A stretch of 57,732 nucleotides of DNA from Acidimicrobiaceae bacterium. Its GTDB lineage: Bacteria > Actinomycetota > Acidimicrobiia > Acidimicrobiales > Aldehydirespiratoraceae. How positions within the stretch are numbered: position 1 is the first letter of the stretch; the number at the start of each line of letters is the position of its first letter. Shown one piece after another: positions 19,932-26,601 of the stretch. The stretch spans positions 1 through 57,732 of the forward strand of contig JAERSO010000122.1 of assembly GCA_016845585.1 (NCBI GenBank), given 5' to 3'. The notes under the pieces were generated by a model. The model was not told the origin of the DNA, ran no database searches, and saw only the letters and a list, made by a program, of their open reading frames with translations. The translations under genes were made by a program, and so were the position numbers.

Positions 19932-20614
19932 CCGGCGAGCTTCTTCTCGCGGTGGGCCACGGTCTTCTCGATGTAGGGCACGGCATCCGGGGTCTTGCAC
20001 CCGGTCTCTCCGTGATCGACCACGACCGGGCCGATGCGACCGGCCACGGCCACCGCCCGCTTCTGCAGGTTCTTCGACCGCAAGGCGATGGTGATGATGG
20101 CCTGATTCATCTCATGACGAACCCGGTTGGGGCGATCGTGGACCTCGGCCTCGATCTGGGTGAGCAGCGAGTTCAGCTCAGCGACGGTGAAGACATCGGG
20201 GTTCTCCGCAGAGAACGCCACGATCAGCCAACCCGTGCTGGCCACCCATTCGTCACGCTTGTCGCGCCATTCGTCACTCAACCGTCGGGCATGGGGCGAT
20301 GCCGCAACCACCCCCGCCACTGCGCCGACAGCCACGTAGTCGTCGGCGGACCTCAACCATGACCGAGCGGCACCGAGCGTCAACGCGTCGGGATCGACGA
20401 TCTTGGCGGCGAGCTGACGGGCGTCGTGGTTGCCGGTCGCCCAGAGCTCGAGCGCCAACACATGATCGACCTTGATCTTCTTCGCCAGCTTGTTGATCAC
20501 GGCGAAGCTCACCCCGAACACCGGGCCGGTGGCACCGTGGCGACGATAGATCTTGCGGGCCTGCTCGGTGCCTTCCGACTCGAGCGTGGCCATCACCTCG
20601 TCGAGACCGGTCAC
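19928..20614 (-). CDS. DNA alkylation repair protein, AlkD-like HEAT-repeat family
   Basis: 228 residues made of amphipathic helical repeats. Markers are GVSFAVINKLAKKIKVDH near the N-terminus, LWATGNHDARQLAAKIV, WLRSADDYVAVGAVAGVV and NQAIITIALRSKNLQKRAVAVA toward the C-terminus. AlkD-type proteins remove bulky or cationic alkyl lesions without base flipping. GTG 20614 is chosen because it overlaps the glsB stop in a GTGA quadruplet and matches the family start. A longer frame upstream is antisense-like Arg-rich sequence and was rejected. Confidence 0.82.
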   Translation of the reverse strand: MTGLDEVMATLESEGTEQARKIYRRHGATGPVFGVSFAVINKLAKKIKVDHVLALELWATGNHDARQLAAKIVDPDALTLGAARSWLRSADDYVAVGAVAGVVAASPHARRLSDEWRDKRDEWVASTGWLIVAFSAENPDVFTVAELNSLLTQIEAEVHDRPNRVRHEMNQAIITIALRSKNLQKRAVAVAGRIGPVVVDHGETGCKTPDAVPYIEKTVAHREKKLAG

Positions 20615-20856
20615 GACTTCCTCCCCCGGATGACGACGAGCACCGCGATGGCACCGAGCACACTCCCGATGAAGCCAGCGGGCCGCACCTCGAACCCGTC
20701 GCCGGCCAGCACCGAGGCGAGCGTGCCGCCGACGATCGAGCCGACGATGCCGAGCAGGATCGTGCCGAGACAGCCGTACGTTCGACCGGTGGGAACGACG
20801 AGCCGGGCCAACATCCCGACCAGGAATCCGATTGCGAGCCATCCGAGGAGTGCCAT
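20611..20856 (-). CDS. GlsB/YeaQ/YmgE-family stress-response membrane protein
   Basis: 81 residues with three membrane segments rich in Gly: LLGWLAIGFLVGMLARLVVP, LGTILLGIVGSIVGGTLASV and GFIGSVLGAIAVLVVIRG. This is the standard length and pattern of the transglycosylase-associated (Gls) family. It is the first gene of an operon with the AlkD-like gene, overlapping it by 4 nt. The ATG lies 6 nt after a TAGGGT hexamer. Confidence 0.9.
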   Translation of the reverse strand: MALLGWLAIGFLVGMLARLVVPTGRTYGCLGTILLGIVGSIVGGTLASVLAGDGFEVRPAGFIGSVLGAIAVLVVIRGRKS

Positions 20857-20862
20857 GTCTGG

Positions 20863-20868
20863 ACCCTA
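20863..20868 (-). promoter_or_regulatory. Leaderless -10 element of the glsB-like gene
   Basis: Minus-strand TAGGGT followed by 6 nt and ATG 20856. It is only 18 nt from the oppositely facing -10 hexamer at 20887, so the two divergent promoters overlap. Confidence 0.55.
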
Positions 20869-20886
20869 CTTGTCACACCCGTCGCC

Positions 20887-20892
20887 TAGGTT
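20887..20892 (+). promoter_or_regulatory. -10 element upstream of the helicase leader ORF
   Basis: TAGGTT followed by exactly 6 nt and GTG 20899, the first codon of a short leader ORF that ends on the helicase start codon. Confidence 0.5.
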
Positions 20893-20898
20893 GCGGCG

Positions 20899-20925
20899 GT
20901 GACTCGTTGCCGGAACATCAGATGA
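20899..20925 (+). CDS. Putative 8-residue leader peptide coupled to the UvrD2-like helicase
   Basis: GTG 20899 opens a short frame encoding MTRCRNIR and stopping at TGA 20923-20925, which overlaps the helicase ATG at 20922 as ATGA. It is positioned 6 nt after a TAGGTT hexamer, the same leaderless geometry as annotated genes nearby. If used, ribosomes ending on the leader would start the helicase by coupling. It holds one Cys codon and three Arg codons. It is too short for composition statistics, so this is inference. Confidence 0.4.
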   Translation: MTRCRNIR

Positions 20926-23687
20926 TCGCCTGCGGACACTGTGGAGGCCGGCACGCCACCGTGGACGAGGTGCGAGGCTGCACCGGCGACCTGCCCGCCG
21001 ACAACTCACTGTTCGCGCCGGAACCGGATCTGGGCGCTGCGCCGACGGCACCGGTCGCCGTGTCGACCCAGCGGGTCGTGCTGGCATCCGACTGGGCCCG
21101 CCTGGCCGGGCCCGCGGCACTGGGTCGATCCATCGTGATCAGCCCCGGCGAGCCGGTTCCCGGGCCGTGGAGCGATGCCGAACGGATCGCGGTCGACGGC
21201 GCCGACACCAGGATCCCGGAGGCACTGATCGAGGCCTGGCAGCAACGAACGGCCGTGGTCATCGAACTCGACGGCGAACTCCCACTCGAAGACCCGACGC
21301 TGAACGTCGACTTCTGGACTCTCGGCCCCGACACCGATCTCGAAGGGGAGCTTCTCCGGCACCTGGTGCTCGGCCACTCGGTCGATGCGCGAGACCCGGA
21401 TGCACCTTCGGTCCAATCGATCGACCGTGCCGTCGCAGCGGGCGCAACCGTCGCCACCGATGGGGTGGGAGATGTCCGGACGCCCGCGGGTCTGATGTGG
21501 TGCGACGGTGGCCGACTCCACTGGCTCGACCCCGAGACGCTCGGTGCGCCCGTGATCCCCGCCGCGAACCTTGCCGTCGGGAGCCTCGCTTCGCTCGGCA
21601 CCCCGACATCATCGGCGGATCTCGCCCCCGACCAGGAGGCTGCGGTGGCCCACTCTGGCGGTGCGGCGCGGATCATCGCACCGGCCGGATCGGGCAAGAC
21701 GAGAGTCCTCACCGAACGCGCTCGCCATCTGATTCGGGACCGGGGGATCGCCGCCGAGGGAATCTGCCTGTTGGCATTCAACGTGCGCGCTCGAGAAGAG
21801 ATGCAGGAGCGCACGAGTGATCTCACCGGCCTCCAGATCCGCACGCTCAACAGCCTTGCCCTGGCGATCCTCTCGGGTACCGCGCCCTTCGCGAAACCGG
21901 TCGGTCGTGGAAGGCCCAGGGTCATCGACGAACGAGGCGTGCGGTCGGTGCTCGACCAGCTGGTCAGCCGGCGCCGGCAGGCGATGTCGGACCCCATGGC
22001 GGTCTGGATCGAAGCACTCGGTGCCTGCCGGCTCGGCCTTCGATCGCCGGCGGCGGTGGAGCAGGAGTTCGGCGGGGACGTCCGCGACTTCGCGAACGTC
22101 CTGCCGCAGTACCGCGAGATTCTCGCGGGGCAGGGCGCCGTCGACTTCGATGAGCAGATCCTGGGTGCCATCGAGGTGCTGCTCACCGATGTCAGGGCTC
22201 GTCAGGCCGCACGACGGGCCTGCCAGGTGCTGTTGGTCGACGAGTTCCAGGACCTCACCCCTGCCCACGTCCTGTTGATCCGACTCTTGGCGGGGCCGAC
22301 GGCCCATGTGTTCGCGGTCGGCGATGACGACCAGACGATCTACGGCTACTCCGGGGCATCGCCGGCCTGGCTCATCGACTTCGAGGACCTCTTCTGGTCG
22401 GCCACTGCTCATGATCTCGAAGTCAACTACCGCTGCCCGGCCCCGGTTGTGGCGGCGGCCACGAGCCTGCTGAGCCACAATCGCACCCGGATCATGAAGG
22501 CGATTCGGGCTGTCGCTCCCGAACCGAACGACCGTGATTCCGCGATCTCGGTTCGCCGCGACCCCGACTCGACGACGGCCACGTTCGAGCGTGTCACCAC
22601 CCTGCTCGACGGGGGCGTCGAGCCGAGAGACATCGCCGTTCTCACCCGCGTCAACTCCACCCTCCTCGGTCCGATGCTGGCCTTGGAGGAGGCCGGGGTC
22701 GGCACCAACGCCATCATCGACGAGACCTTCACGCAGCGCACCGGTGTGGCCGGAGCGTTGGCGTGGCTTCGTCTCGCCACCGCCCCCGAGCGGGCACTCC
22801 CCGGACACGAGATGCTCAGCGCTGCTCGACGGCCGCCCCGGGCCCTGAGCGCGCGGGTCATCGAGTGGATGAGCGAACGCTCGAGCCCGAAAGACCTGCT
22901 GCGGTTGGCCGAGCGGCTGCGCGAGGAACGCGACCAGATCAAGGTCACCGACTTCGTGGCCGATCTGATGCGGCTCCGTCAGATCGTCGACGATGACGCC
23001 ACCACGGAACAGGCACTGCTCTTCATTCGCGACGAACTGGGCCTCGGTGCCGCCCTCGACCAACGGCTGGATGCCAGCCGCCGCAGTGTCGATCGTTCGG
23101 CCCACGGCGACGATCTCGCGGCTTTGCTGGCGGTGGCCCGCCATCAGTCGGACCCCGAGGAGTTCCCGAGCTGGCTGTCGCAGCGACTCCGTGAGCGACA
23201 AGCCGACCCTGGCGGGGTGCGACTCTCGACCGTGCACAAGGTGAAGGGCCGCGAGTGGCCCCACGTCGTCATCCACGAAGCGAGCGCCGATCTGTTCCCC
23301 CACCGGTTGGCCGGCGATCGGGAGGAGGAACGTCGGGTGTTCCACGTCGCCGCCACCCGTTGCAGCGAGTCCCTCACCATCGTCTCGGGCATTCCCCCGT
23401 CACCGTTCATCGCCGAACTGAGTTCGCCGTTCGATCCGACCGCCGCACCTCCGGTGCCGCTCAGCGCCGACGATGCCGCACTTCGCGAGGCACTGCGGAC
23501 CTACCGATCGGCGGAGGCCAGCGCCGGTGCCGTCCCCGCCTATGTGATCTTCAACGATGCCACCCTCGACGATCTGATCGCCCGGCGACCGACCACCAAC
23601 GCCGAACTCCTCCGCGTGAAGGGAATCGGGCCCGTGAAGATCGAGAAACACGGCGCGGCCATTCTCGAGATCATCAACGGCGGCTGA
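20922..23687 (+). CDS. uvrD2: UvrD2-like superfamily 1A DNA helicase with HRDC domain and N-terminal extension
   Basis: 921 residues. Helicase motifs: Walker A APAGSGKTRV with Lys259, motif II VDEFQDLTP, motif III VGDDDQTIYGYSGA, motif V STVHKVKGREWPHVV and motif VI RRVFHVAATR. The C-terminal about 70 residues form an HRDC domain (FNDATLDDLIARRPTTNAELLRVKGIGP is split here: FNDATLDDLIARRP, then ELLRVKGIGPVKIEKHG). This matches mycobacterial UvrD2. Unusual is a segment of about 235 residues before the motor, opening with a possible zinc knuckle (ACGHCGGRHATVDEVRGC). ATG 20922 is chosen because it overlaps the leader stop; TTG 20907 is an alternative. Probable role: DNA unwinding in repair. Confidence 0.88.
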   Translation: MIACGHCGGRHATVDEVRGCTGDLPADNSLFAPEPDLGAAPTAPVAVSTQRVVLASDWARLAGPAALGRSIVISPGEPVPGPWSDAERIAVDGADTRIPEALIEAWQQRTAVVIELDGELPLEDPTLNVDFWTLGPDTDLEGELLRHLVLGHSVDARDPDAPSVQSIDRAVAAGATVATDGVGDVRTPAGLMWCDGGRLHWLDPETLGAPVIPAANLAVGSLASLGTPTSSADLAPDQEAAVAHSGGAARIIAPAGSGKTRVLTERARHLIRDRGIAAEGICLLAFNVRAREEMQERTSDLTGLQIRTLNSLALAILSGTAPFAKPVGRGRPRVIDERGVRSVLDQLVSRRRQAMSDPMAVWIEALGACRLGLRSPAAVEQEFGGDVRDFANVLPQYREILAGQGAVDFDEQILGAIEVLLTDVRARQAARRACQVLLVDEFQDLTPAHVLLIRLLAGPTAHVFAVGDDDQTIYGYSGASPAWLIDFEDLFWSATAHDLEVNYRCPAPVVAAATSLLSHNRTRIMKAIRAVAPEPNDRDSAISVRRDPDSTTATFERVTTLLDGGVEPRDIAVLTRVNSTLLGPMLALEEAGVGTNAIIDETFTQRTGVAGALAWLRLATAPERALPGHEMLSAARRPPRALSARVIEWMSERSSPKDLLRLAERLREERDQIKVTDFVADLMRLRQIVDDDATTEQALLFIRDELGLGAALDQRLDASRRSVDRSAHGDDLAALLAVARHQSDPEEFPSWLSQRLRERQADPGGVRLSTVHKVKGREWPHVVIHEASADLFPHRLAGDREEERRVFHVAATRCSESLTIVSGIPPSPFIAELSSPFDPTAAPPVPLSADDAALREALRTYRSAEASAGAVPAYVIFNDATLDDLIARRPTTNAELLRVKGIGPVKIEKHGAAILEIINGG

Positions 23688-23690
23688 GGC

Positions 23691-23696
23691 TACGGT
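23691..23696 (+). promoter_or_regulatory. Leaderless -10 element of the DUF2277 gene
   Basis: TACGGT followed by 6 nt and ATG 23703, just after the helicase stop codon. Confidence 0.5.
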
Positions 23697-23702
23697 CACA
23701 CC

Positions 23703-23885
23703 ATGTGCCGCAACATCACCCCCATGCGCGGGCTCGAGCCCATCGACACCGCCGAGGAGATCGAGGCCGCGGTTGCGATCATCACCGAAGCCACCACCGA
23801 CCTCATCGCGGCGCTCCCGCCGCGCAAGGTGCCGCCGAAAACGGAACCGCCGCTGCGGCGGCTAGCCCGACACGAAGTCGGGTGA
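23703..23885 (+). CDS. DUF2277-family protein, internally shortened
   Basis: A 60-residue protein with the signature start of DUF2277 (MCRNITPMRGLEP, TAEEIEAA) and the family's end region (ITEATTDLIAALPPRK, PPKTEPPLRR). Members I know are about 80-90 residues and have between these parts a conserved stretch including QYVRKxSG and KPS. That stretch, about 25 residues, is missing here and the frame is kept, so this looks like an in-frame deletion at the EAAV junction. The function of the family is unknown. The last 24 nt overlap the convergent selenoprotein gene; a CCCGAC/GTCGGG hairpin lies in the overlap. Confidence 0.7.
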   Translation: MCRNITPMRGLEPIDTAEEIEAAVAIITEATTDLIAALPPRKVPPKTEPPLRRLARHEVG

Positions 23886-24896
23886 GTTCCGCGCGGTGGA
23901 GAACTGATCGAGGCCGAGGTCGCCGGCGAAGCGGCGGGTCGGTCCGGCGAAGTCCTCGTCGAGCGGGATCCCGGAGGCGTCCGCGCCCAGGTTGAGCGAA
24001 CGGAAGATCGCGACCGTGAGCGAGGCCTCCATCACGCCATCGTCGCCAACGCCGGCCCGTAGGGCTTCGCGCGCGCCGGCCAGCGAGTCGTCGCGGCGCC
24101 AGGATGCCTCGGCGAACGCCGCTAGTTCGGCGCCATGACCGACGCCGGCATCGCCACCGTCGACGGCCTCGGCGAGTTGAACCTCGTCGTCGGTTGCGGC
24201 GCTGCTCGCACCGAGCAGCGTGACGTGAGCCGACGTTCAATAGAAGCACTCGTTGAGCGAACTGGTACGCGCCGCCAGGAGCTCGACCTGCGGACGAGTC
24301 AATGCCCGGTCGGACCACACCATTTCCCCGAACGCGTCGCGGCTGTACATCGACATGACGAGGCCTCGCCAGCGGAGGTGGTCCTCACCGGCCAGGCTGA
24401 GGGAGCGGGCGACGTTGGGGCCCCGGAAGGGTGTCGTCATCTGGATGTGTCCACCGGCGTCGCCCATACCGTCGGGACGCTTCTGAGAGGGTTCGCCGGG
24501 TTCGGCGGCCGGGAACGGCACGAGTTCGAGTCCCTGGGACACACAGAACTGATCGATCGTGATCACCTGGGCGACGAGGGCCGCCGTCTCGGCGTAGGTG
24601 GCATCACCGATCTCGTCTGCGATGTCGGTCACCAACGCTGCGTCGATGAGCGAGGCCTCGGTGGCGAAGATCGAGGCGAGTGCCACGAGCACGGAACCGC
24701 AGTCACCGCGCGCCGCCGCGAGCGTCTCGAGGCCACCGTTGCGATCCCAGACGGGCCGTGGCGTGGCGGATCGGGCGGCTTCGACGATCGACAGCCGCTC
24801 GAGACCCGTGAGCTGCCGGCTCGGCCGACCGATCCCGGCCCAGGCCGCGGTGGCGGCCTCGGCGACACCGCCTGGCAGGGTCAGTTCGCCGAACAC
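23862..24896 (-). CDS. AhpD-like (carboxymuconolactone decarboxylase family) selenoprotein with CxxU active site
   Basis: One frame runs from GTG 24896 to TAG 23862 with a single in-frame TGA at 24237-24239, codon 220. Before it: LTRPQVELLAARTSS then LNECFY. After it: TSAHVTLLGAS. This is the AhpD motif C-x-x-C-x-x-x-H with the second Cys replaced by TGA, so Cys217 and Sec220 would form the redox pair with the His four residues on. The following 124 codons contain the rest of the AhpD fold (AELAAFAEASWRRD, LRAGVGDDGVMEA, LTVAIFRSLNLGADA), so the TGA is not a natural C-terminus. A SECIS-like hairpin starts 16 nt after the TGA. Total 344 residues, with a second CMD-like N-terminal half. The start overlaps the Fur-type regulator gene by 16 nt, pointing to peroxide or hydroperoxide reduction. 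Confidence 0.88.
23866..23882. terminator. Hairpin in the convergent gene overlap
   Basis: CCCGAC, a 5-nt loop, then GTCGGG, inside the 24-nt overlap of the DUF2277 and selenoprotein genes. No T-tract on either side; at most a weak bidirectional terminator. Confidence 0.35.
24200..24220 (-). promoter_or_regulatory. Bacterial SECIS-like stem-loop for Sec insertion
   Basis: On the transcript the TGA is followed by 16 nt, then CGCTGCTC, loop GGTGC, then GAGCAGCG: a perfect 8-bp stem with a 5-nt loop. Loop distance from the UGA is 24 nt. A stem just downstream of UGA, a small loop and G in the first loop positions are the known features of bacterial SECIS elements; the E. coli fdhF loop also begins GGU. 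It sits within the coding frame, as in bacteria. Confidence 0.8.
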
Positions 24897-25294
24897 GTCT
24901 CGCAGGTGGCGTGGTAGACGACCTCGGCACGACGCACGGTCATGCCGTGGGCCTCGCCGACCGGGAGCTCCGGCGGGGTGTGGCCGAGTTGAACGTCGTG
25001 GATCACACCGCAGGAGTCGCAGACAAGATGATTGTGTGGCGAGGTCGTGGGGTCGTAGCGTTTCGAACGGCCCTCGATGCCGAGCTCGAGGATCTCCCCC
25101 ATCGAGGTGAGCTCGTGAAGGGTGCTGTAGACCGTGGCGCGGCTGACCTCGGGAAGAATGTCGACCGCTCGGGCGTGGACTTCATCGGCGGTCAGATGCA
25201 CGTTCATGCCGTCGAGCGCCTCGGCCACGGCGCGACGCTGCGCGGTGAGGCGATAGCCGCGCGAGCGGAGTCGGTCGAGTAGGGACGTGTGCAC
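24881..25294 (-). CDS. Fur-family regulator (PerR/FurA-type)
   Basis: 137 residues. The winged-helix half contains YRLTAQRRAVAEALDGM, HLTADEVHARAVDILP and VSRATVYSTLHELTSMGEI. The C-terminal half has the metal region (PHNHLVCDSCGVIHDV) with one C-x2-C pair and a second pair near the end (YHATCETCSAN), the structural zinc site of Fur/PerR/Zur proteins. It precedes and overlaps the AhpD-like selenoprotein gene, which favours a peroxide-sensing role like PerR or FurA rather than iron or zinc uptake control. The start is GTG 25294, 8 nt after a TACAGT hexamer embedded in an inverted repeat, suggesting autoregulation. Confidence 0.9.
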   Translation of the reverse strand: MHTSLLDRLRSRGYRLTAQRRAVAEALDGMNVHLTADEVHARAVDILPEVSRATVYSTLHELTSMGEILELGIEGRSKRYDPTTSPHNHLVCDSCGVIHDVQLGHTPPELPVGEAHGMTVRRAEVVYHATCETCSAN

Positions 25295-25299
25295 CGGGA

Positions 25300-25316
25300 G
25301 TGACTGTACCAGTCAC
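25300..25316. promoter_or_regulatory. Inverted repeat over the fur-selenoprotein promoter
   Basis: GTGACTG-TAC-CAGTCAC, perfect 7-bp arms. On the minus strand it contains TACAGT (25303-25308), a -10 hexamer 8 nt before GTG 25294. A dimeric repressor bound here would block the operon promoter. Binding protein not proven. Confidence 0.55.
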
Positions 25317-25355
25317 CCGCCCTGGAGGGAATCCGTTCCTGAATTCGGCCCGACT

Positions 25356-25384
25356 TTGGACTAAGTCCAGAAAGGCGATAAAGT
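25356..25384 (+). promoter_or_regulatory. Promoter of the nitrobindin-like gene
   Basis: TTGGAC (25356-25361), 17-nt spacer, TAAAGT (25379-25384), then 8 nt to ATG 25393. The best two-part promoter in the window together with that of dmpK; the transcript would be leaderless or nearly so. Confidence 0.6.
25357..25369. promoter_or_regulatory. Fur/PerR-type box at the nitrobindin promoter
   Basis: TGGACT-A-AGTCCA, perfect 6-1-6 inverted repeat, followed by GAAAGG. The stretch resembles the FurA operator of the mycobacterial furA-katG promoter (TTGACTnATTCCAGAAAAGG as I recall it). It overlaps the -35 hexamer TTGGAC (25356-25361). Confidence 0.6.
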
Positions 25385-25392
25385 CCGTACTT

Positions 25393-25977
25393 ATGAGCAC
25401 GCAAACAGACCACTTCGGCCCTCTCGCCGCCCTGGCGGGCGTCTGGCACGGCACCGGCGGCAACGACTTCTCGTTCCACCACGCCGACAACGAGTCCGGC
25501 GACACGACCTACCGCGAGGAGATCACCTTCAAGCCCTTCGGCCCGGTCGACAACGGCAGCCAGAGCCTGTACGGCCTCGACTACAAGATGGCCGCCTGGC
25601 GCGAGGGCGAGGAGGATCCATTCCACACCGAGGTCGGCTACTGGCTGTGGTGCAGCAACCTCAAGCACGTCATGCGTGGCTTCGTGATCCCTCGCGGATC
25701 GGCCATTCTCGCCGGCGGCGAGGCTGAGCCCGACGCCACGTCGTTCACCCTGCGCGCCGAGGCCGACAGCGACGAATACGGCATCACCCAGAACACGTAC
25801 CTGTTGAACAACGCCCGGTGCACCGCCTACGAGCTCAACCTCTCGGTCGACGGCGACACCCTCACCTACGACGAGACCTCGACCCTGGCCATGAAGGAGT
25901 TCGACGAACCCTTCCAGCACACCGACCGCAACGTGCTCCAGCGGGTCGAGACCTTCGAGATCCCACCGCCGGCCTGA
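25393..25977 (+). CDS. Nitrobindin-like heme-binding beta-barrel (FABP-like) protein
   Basis: 194 residues. The family start LAALAGVWHGTGGNDF corresponds to the LaGxWxGxG motif of nitrobindins, and the C-terminal FQHTDRNVLQRV carries the conserved His in HTDxNxLxR that should ligate heme. The strand-rich middle has WLWCSNLKHVMRGFVIPRG. Nitrobindins bind ferric heme and isomerise or scavenge peroxynitrite. It is divergent from the Fur-type regulator and shares its intergenic region, which holds two inverted repeats. ATG 25393 is used; a longer frame upstream crosses the promoter. Confidence 0.8.
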   Translation: MSTQTDHFGPLAALAGVWHGTGGNDFSFHHADNESGDTTYREEITFKPFGPVDNGSQSLYGLDYKMAAWREGEEDPFHTEVGYWLWCSNLKHVMRGFVIPRGSAILAGGEAEPDATSFTLRAEADSDEYGITQNTYLLNNARCTAYELNLSVDGDTLTYDETSTLAMKEFDEPFQHTDRNVLQRVETFEIPPPA

Positions 25978-25978
25978 G

Positions 25979-26530
25979 TCACTGCATGCCGCGGCCGCTG
26001 ACCCGGCGCTGACTCACCTCGATCAGTTCACCGCGGCGGACCTCGAACGACACCACCCGGTCGACGGAGTGTTGGCCGGCGCGCGCCTTGCCGGTGACGA
26101 CGTCGAGTGACATCCCCTCGGTGAGCGGAAGCAGGGCCACGGCCTTGAACCCCTCGTCGCGACCGGGATGTGAGAGCTTCTCCTCCTGGATCAGATCGGC
26201 GGATTCCCAGATCCAGACATCATCGACGCTCACGAATCGACACCGGTGGTTGGTACGGCTCTTGGCCACGATGGAGCCGGGACACACGATCACCGAACCA
26301 TCGACCCACGGCATGGTGCCCAGCCCGTCGCGGCCGAAGCCCGACTCGAAGGCCTGCTCGATCAGGGCGTCGAGGTTGCCCCCACCGATGGCACGCTTGC
26401 GTACCTCGTCGCGCAGGGCCGCGGCCAGGTGTGCGAGGACGTCGTCGGAGAGCTTCTCCGCCAACTCCACCGCCGTCTCCGGGTCATCGGACAGGTGTTT
26501 GACAATCGTTCCGTAGCGCCGCGTCGCCAT
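25979..26530 (-). CDS. Conserved hypothetical protein divergent from dinB
   Basis: 183 residues from ATG 26530; ATG 26560 would add ten residues (MSTFSGHDGP) and has AAGGGGG just before it. The first half is helical and charged (HLSDDPETAVELAEKLSDD, ALRDEVRKRA), the second half beta-rich with VDGSVIVCPGSIVAKS and DDVWIWESADLIQEEKLSHPG. I recognise no family. The SOS box at 26571-26586 lies between this gene and dinB, so it might be damage-inducible too. It ends one base from the nitrobindin stop. Confidence 0.65.
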   Translation of the reverse strand: MATRRYGTIVKHLSDDPETAVELAEKLSDDVLAHLAAALRDEVRKRAIGGGNLDALIEQAFESGFGRDGLGTMPWVDGSVIVCPGSIVAKSRTNHRCRFVSVDDVWIWESADLIQEEKLSHPGRDEGFKAVALLPLTEGMSLDVVTGKARAGQHSVDRVVSFEVRRGELIEVSQRRVSGRGMQ

Positions 26531-26570
26531 CGGGCCATCATGCCCGGAGAAGGTCGACATCCCCCTTGTG

Positions 26571-26586
26571 ACGAACAGTTGTTCGT
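26571..26586. promoter_or_regulatory. LexA (SOS) box upstream of dinB
   Basis: ACGAAC-AGTT-GTTCGT: perfect 6-bp arms with a 4-nt centre, matching the Gram-positive/actinobacterial LexA operator GAAC-N4-GTTC. It ends 3 nt before the TAGAAT -10 hexamer of dinB, where a repressor would block RNA polymerase. Confidence 0.75.
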
Positions 26587-26589
26587 ACA

Positions 26590-26595
26590 TAGAAT
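26590..26595 (+). promoter_or_regulatory. Leaderless -10 element of dinB
   Basis: TAGAAT followed by 6 nt and ATG 26602, directly downstream of the LexA box. Confidence 0.6.
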
Positions 26596-26601
26596 CCGAG
26601 C

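Noticed and set aside
24237..24239. TGA as a true stop, giving a complete 219-residue protein
   Set aside because: It would end inside the AhpD active-site motif, two residues after the first Cys, and 124 further codons in the same frame encode the rest of the fold up to a TAG. A SECIS-like stem follows.
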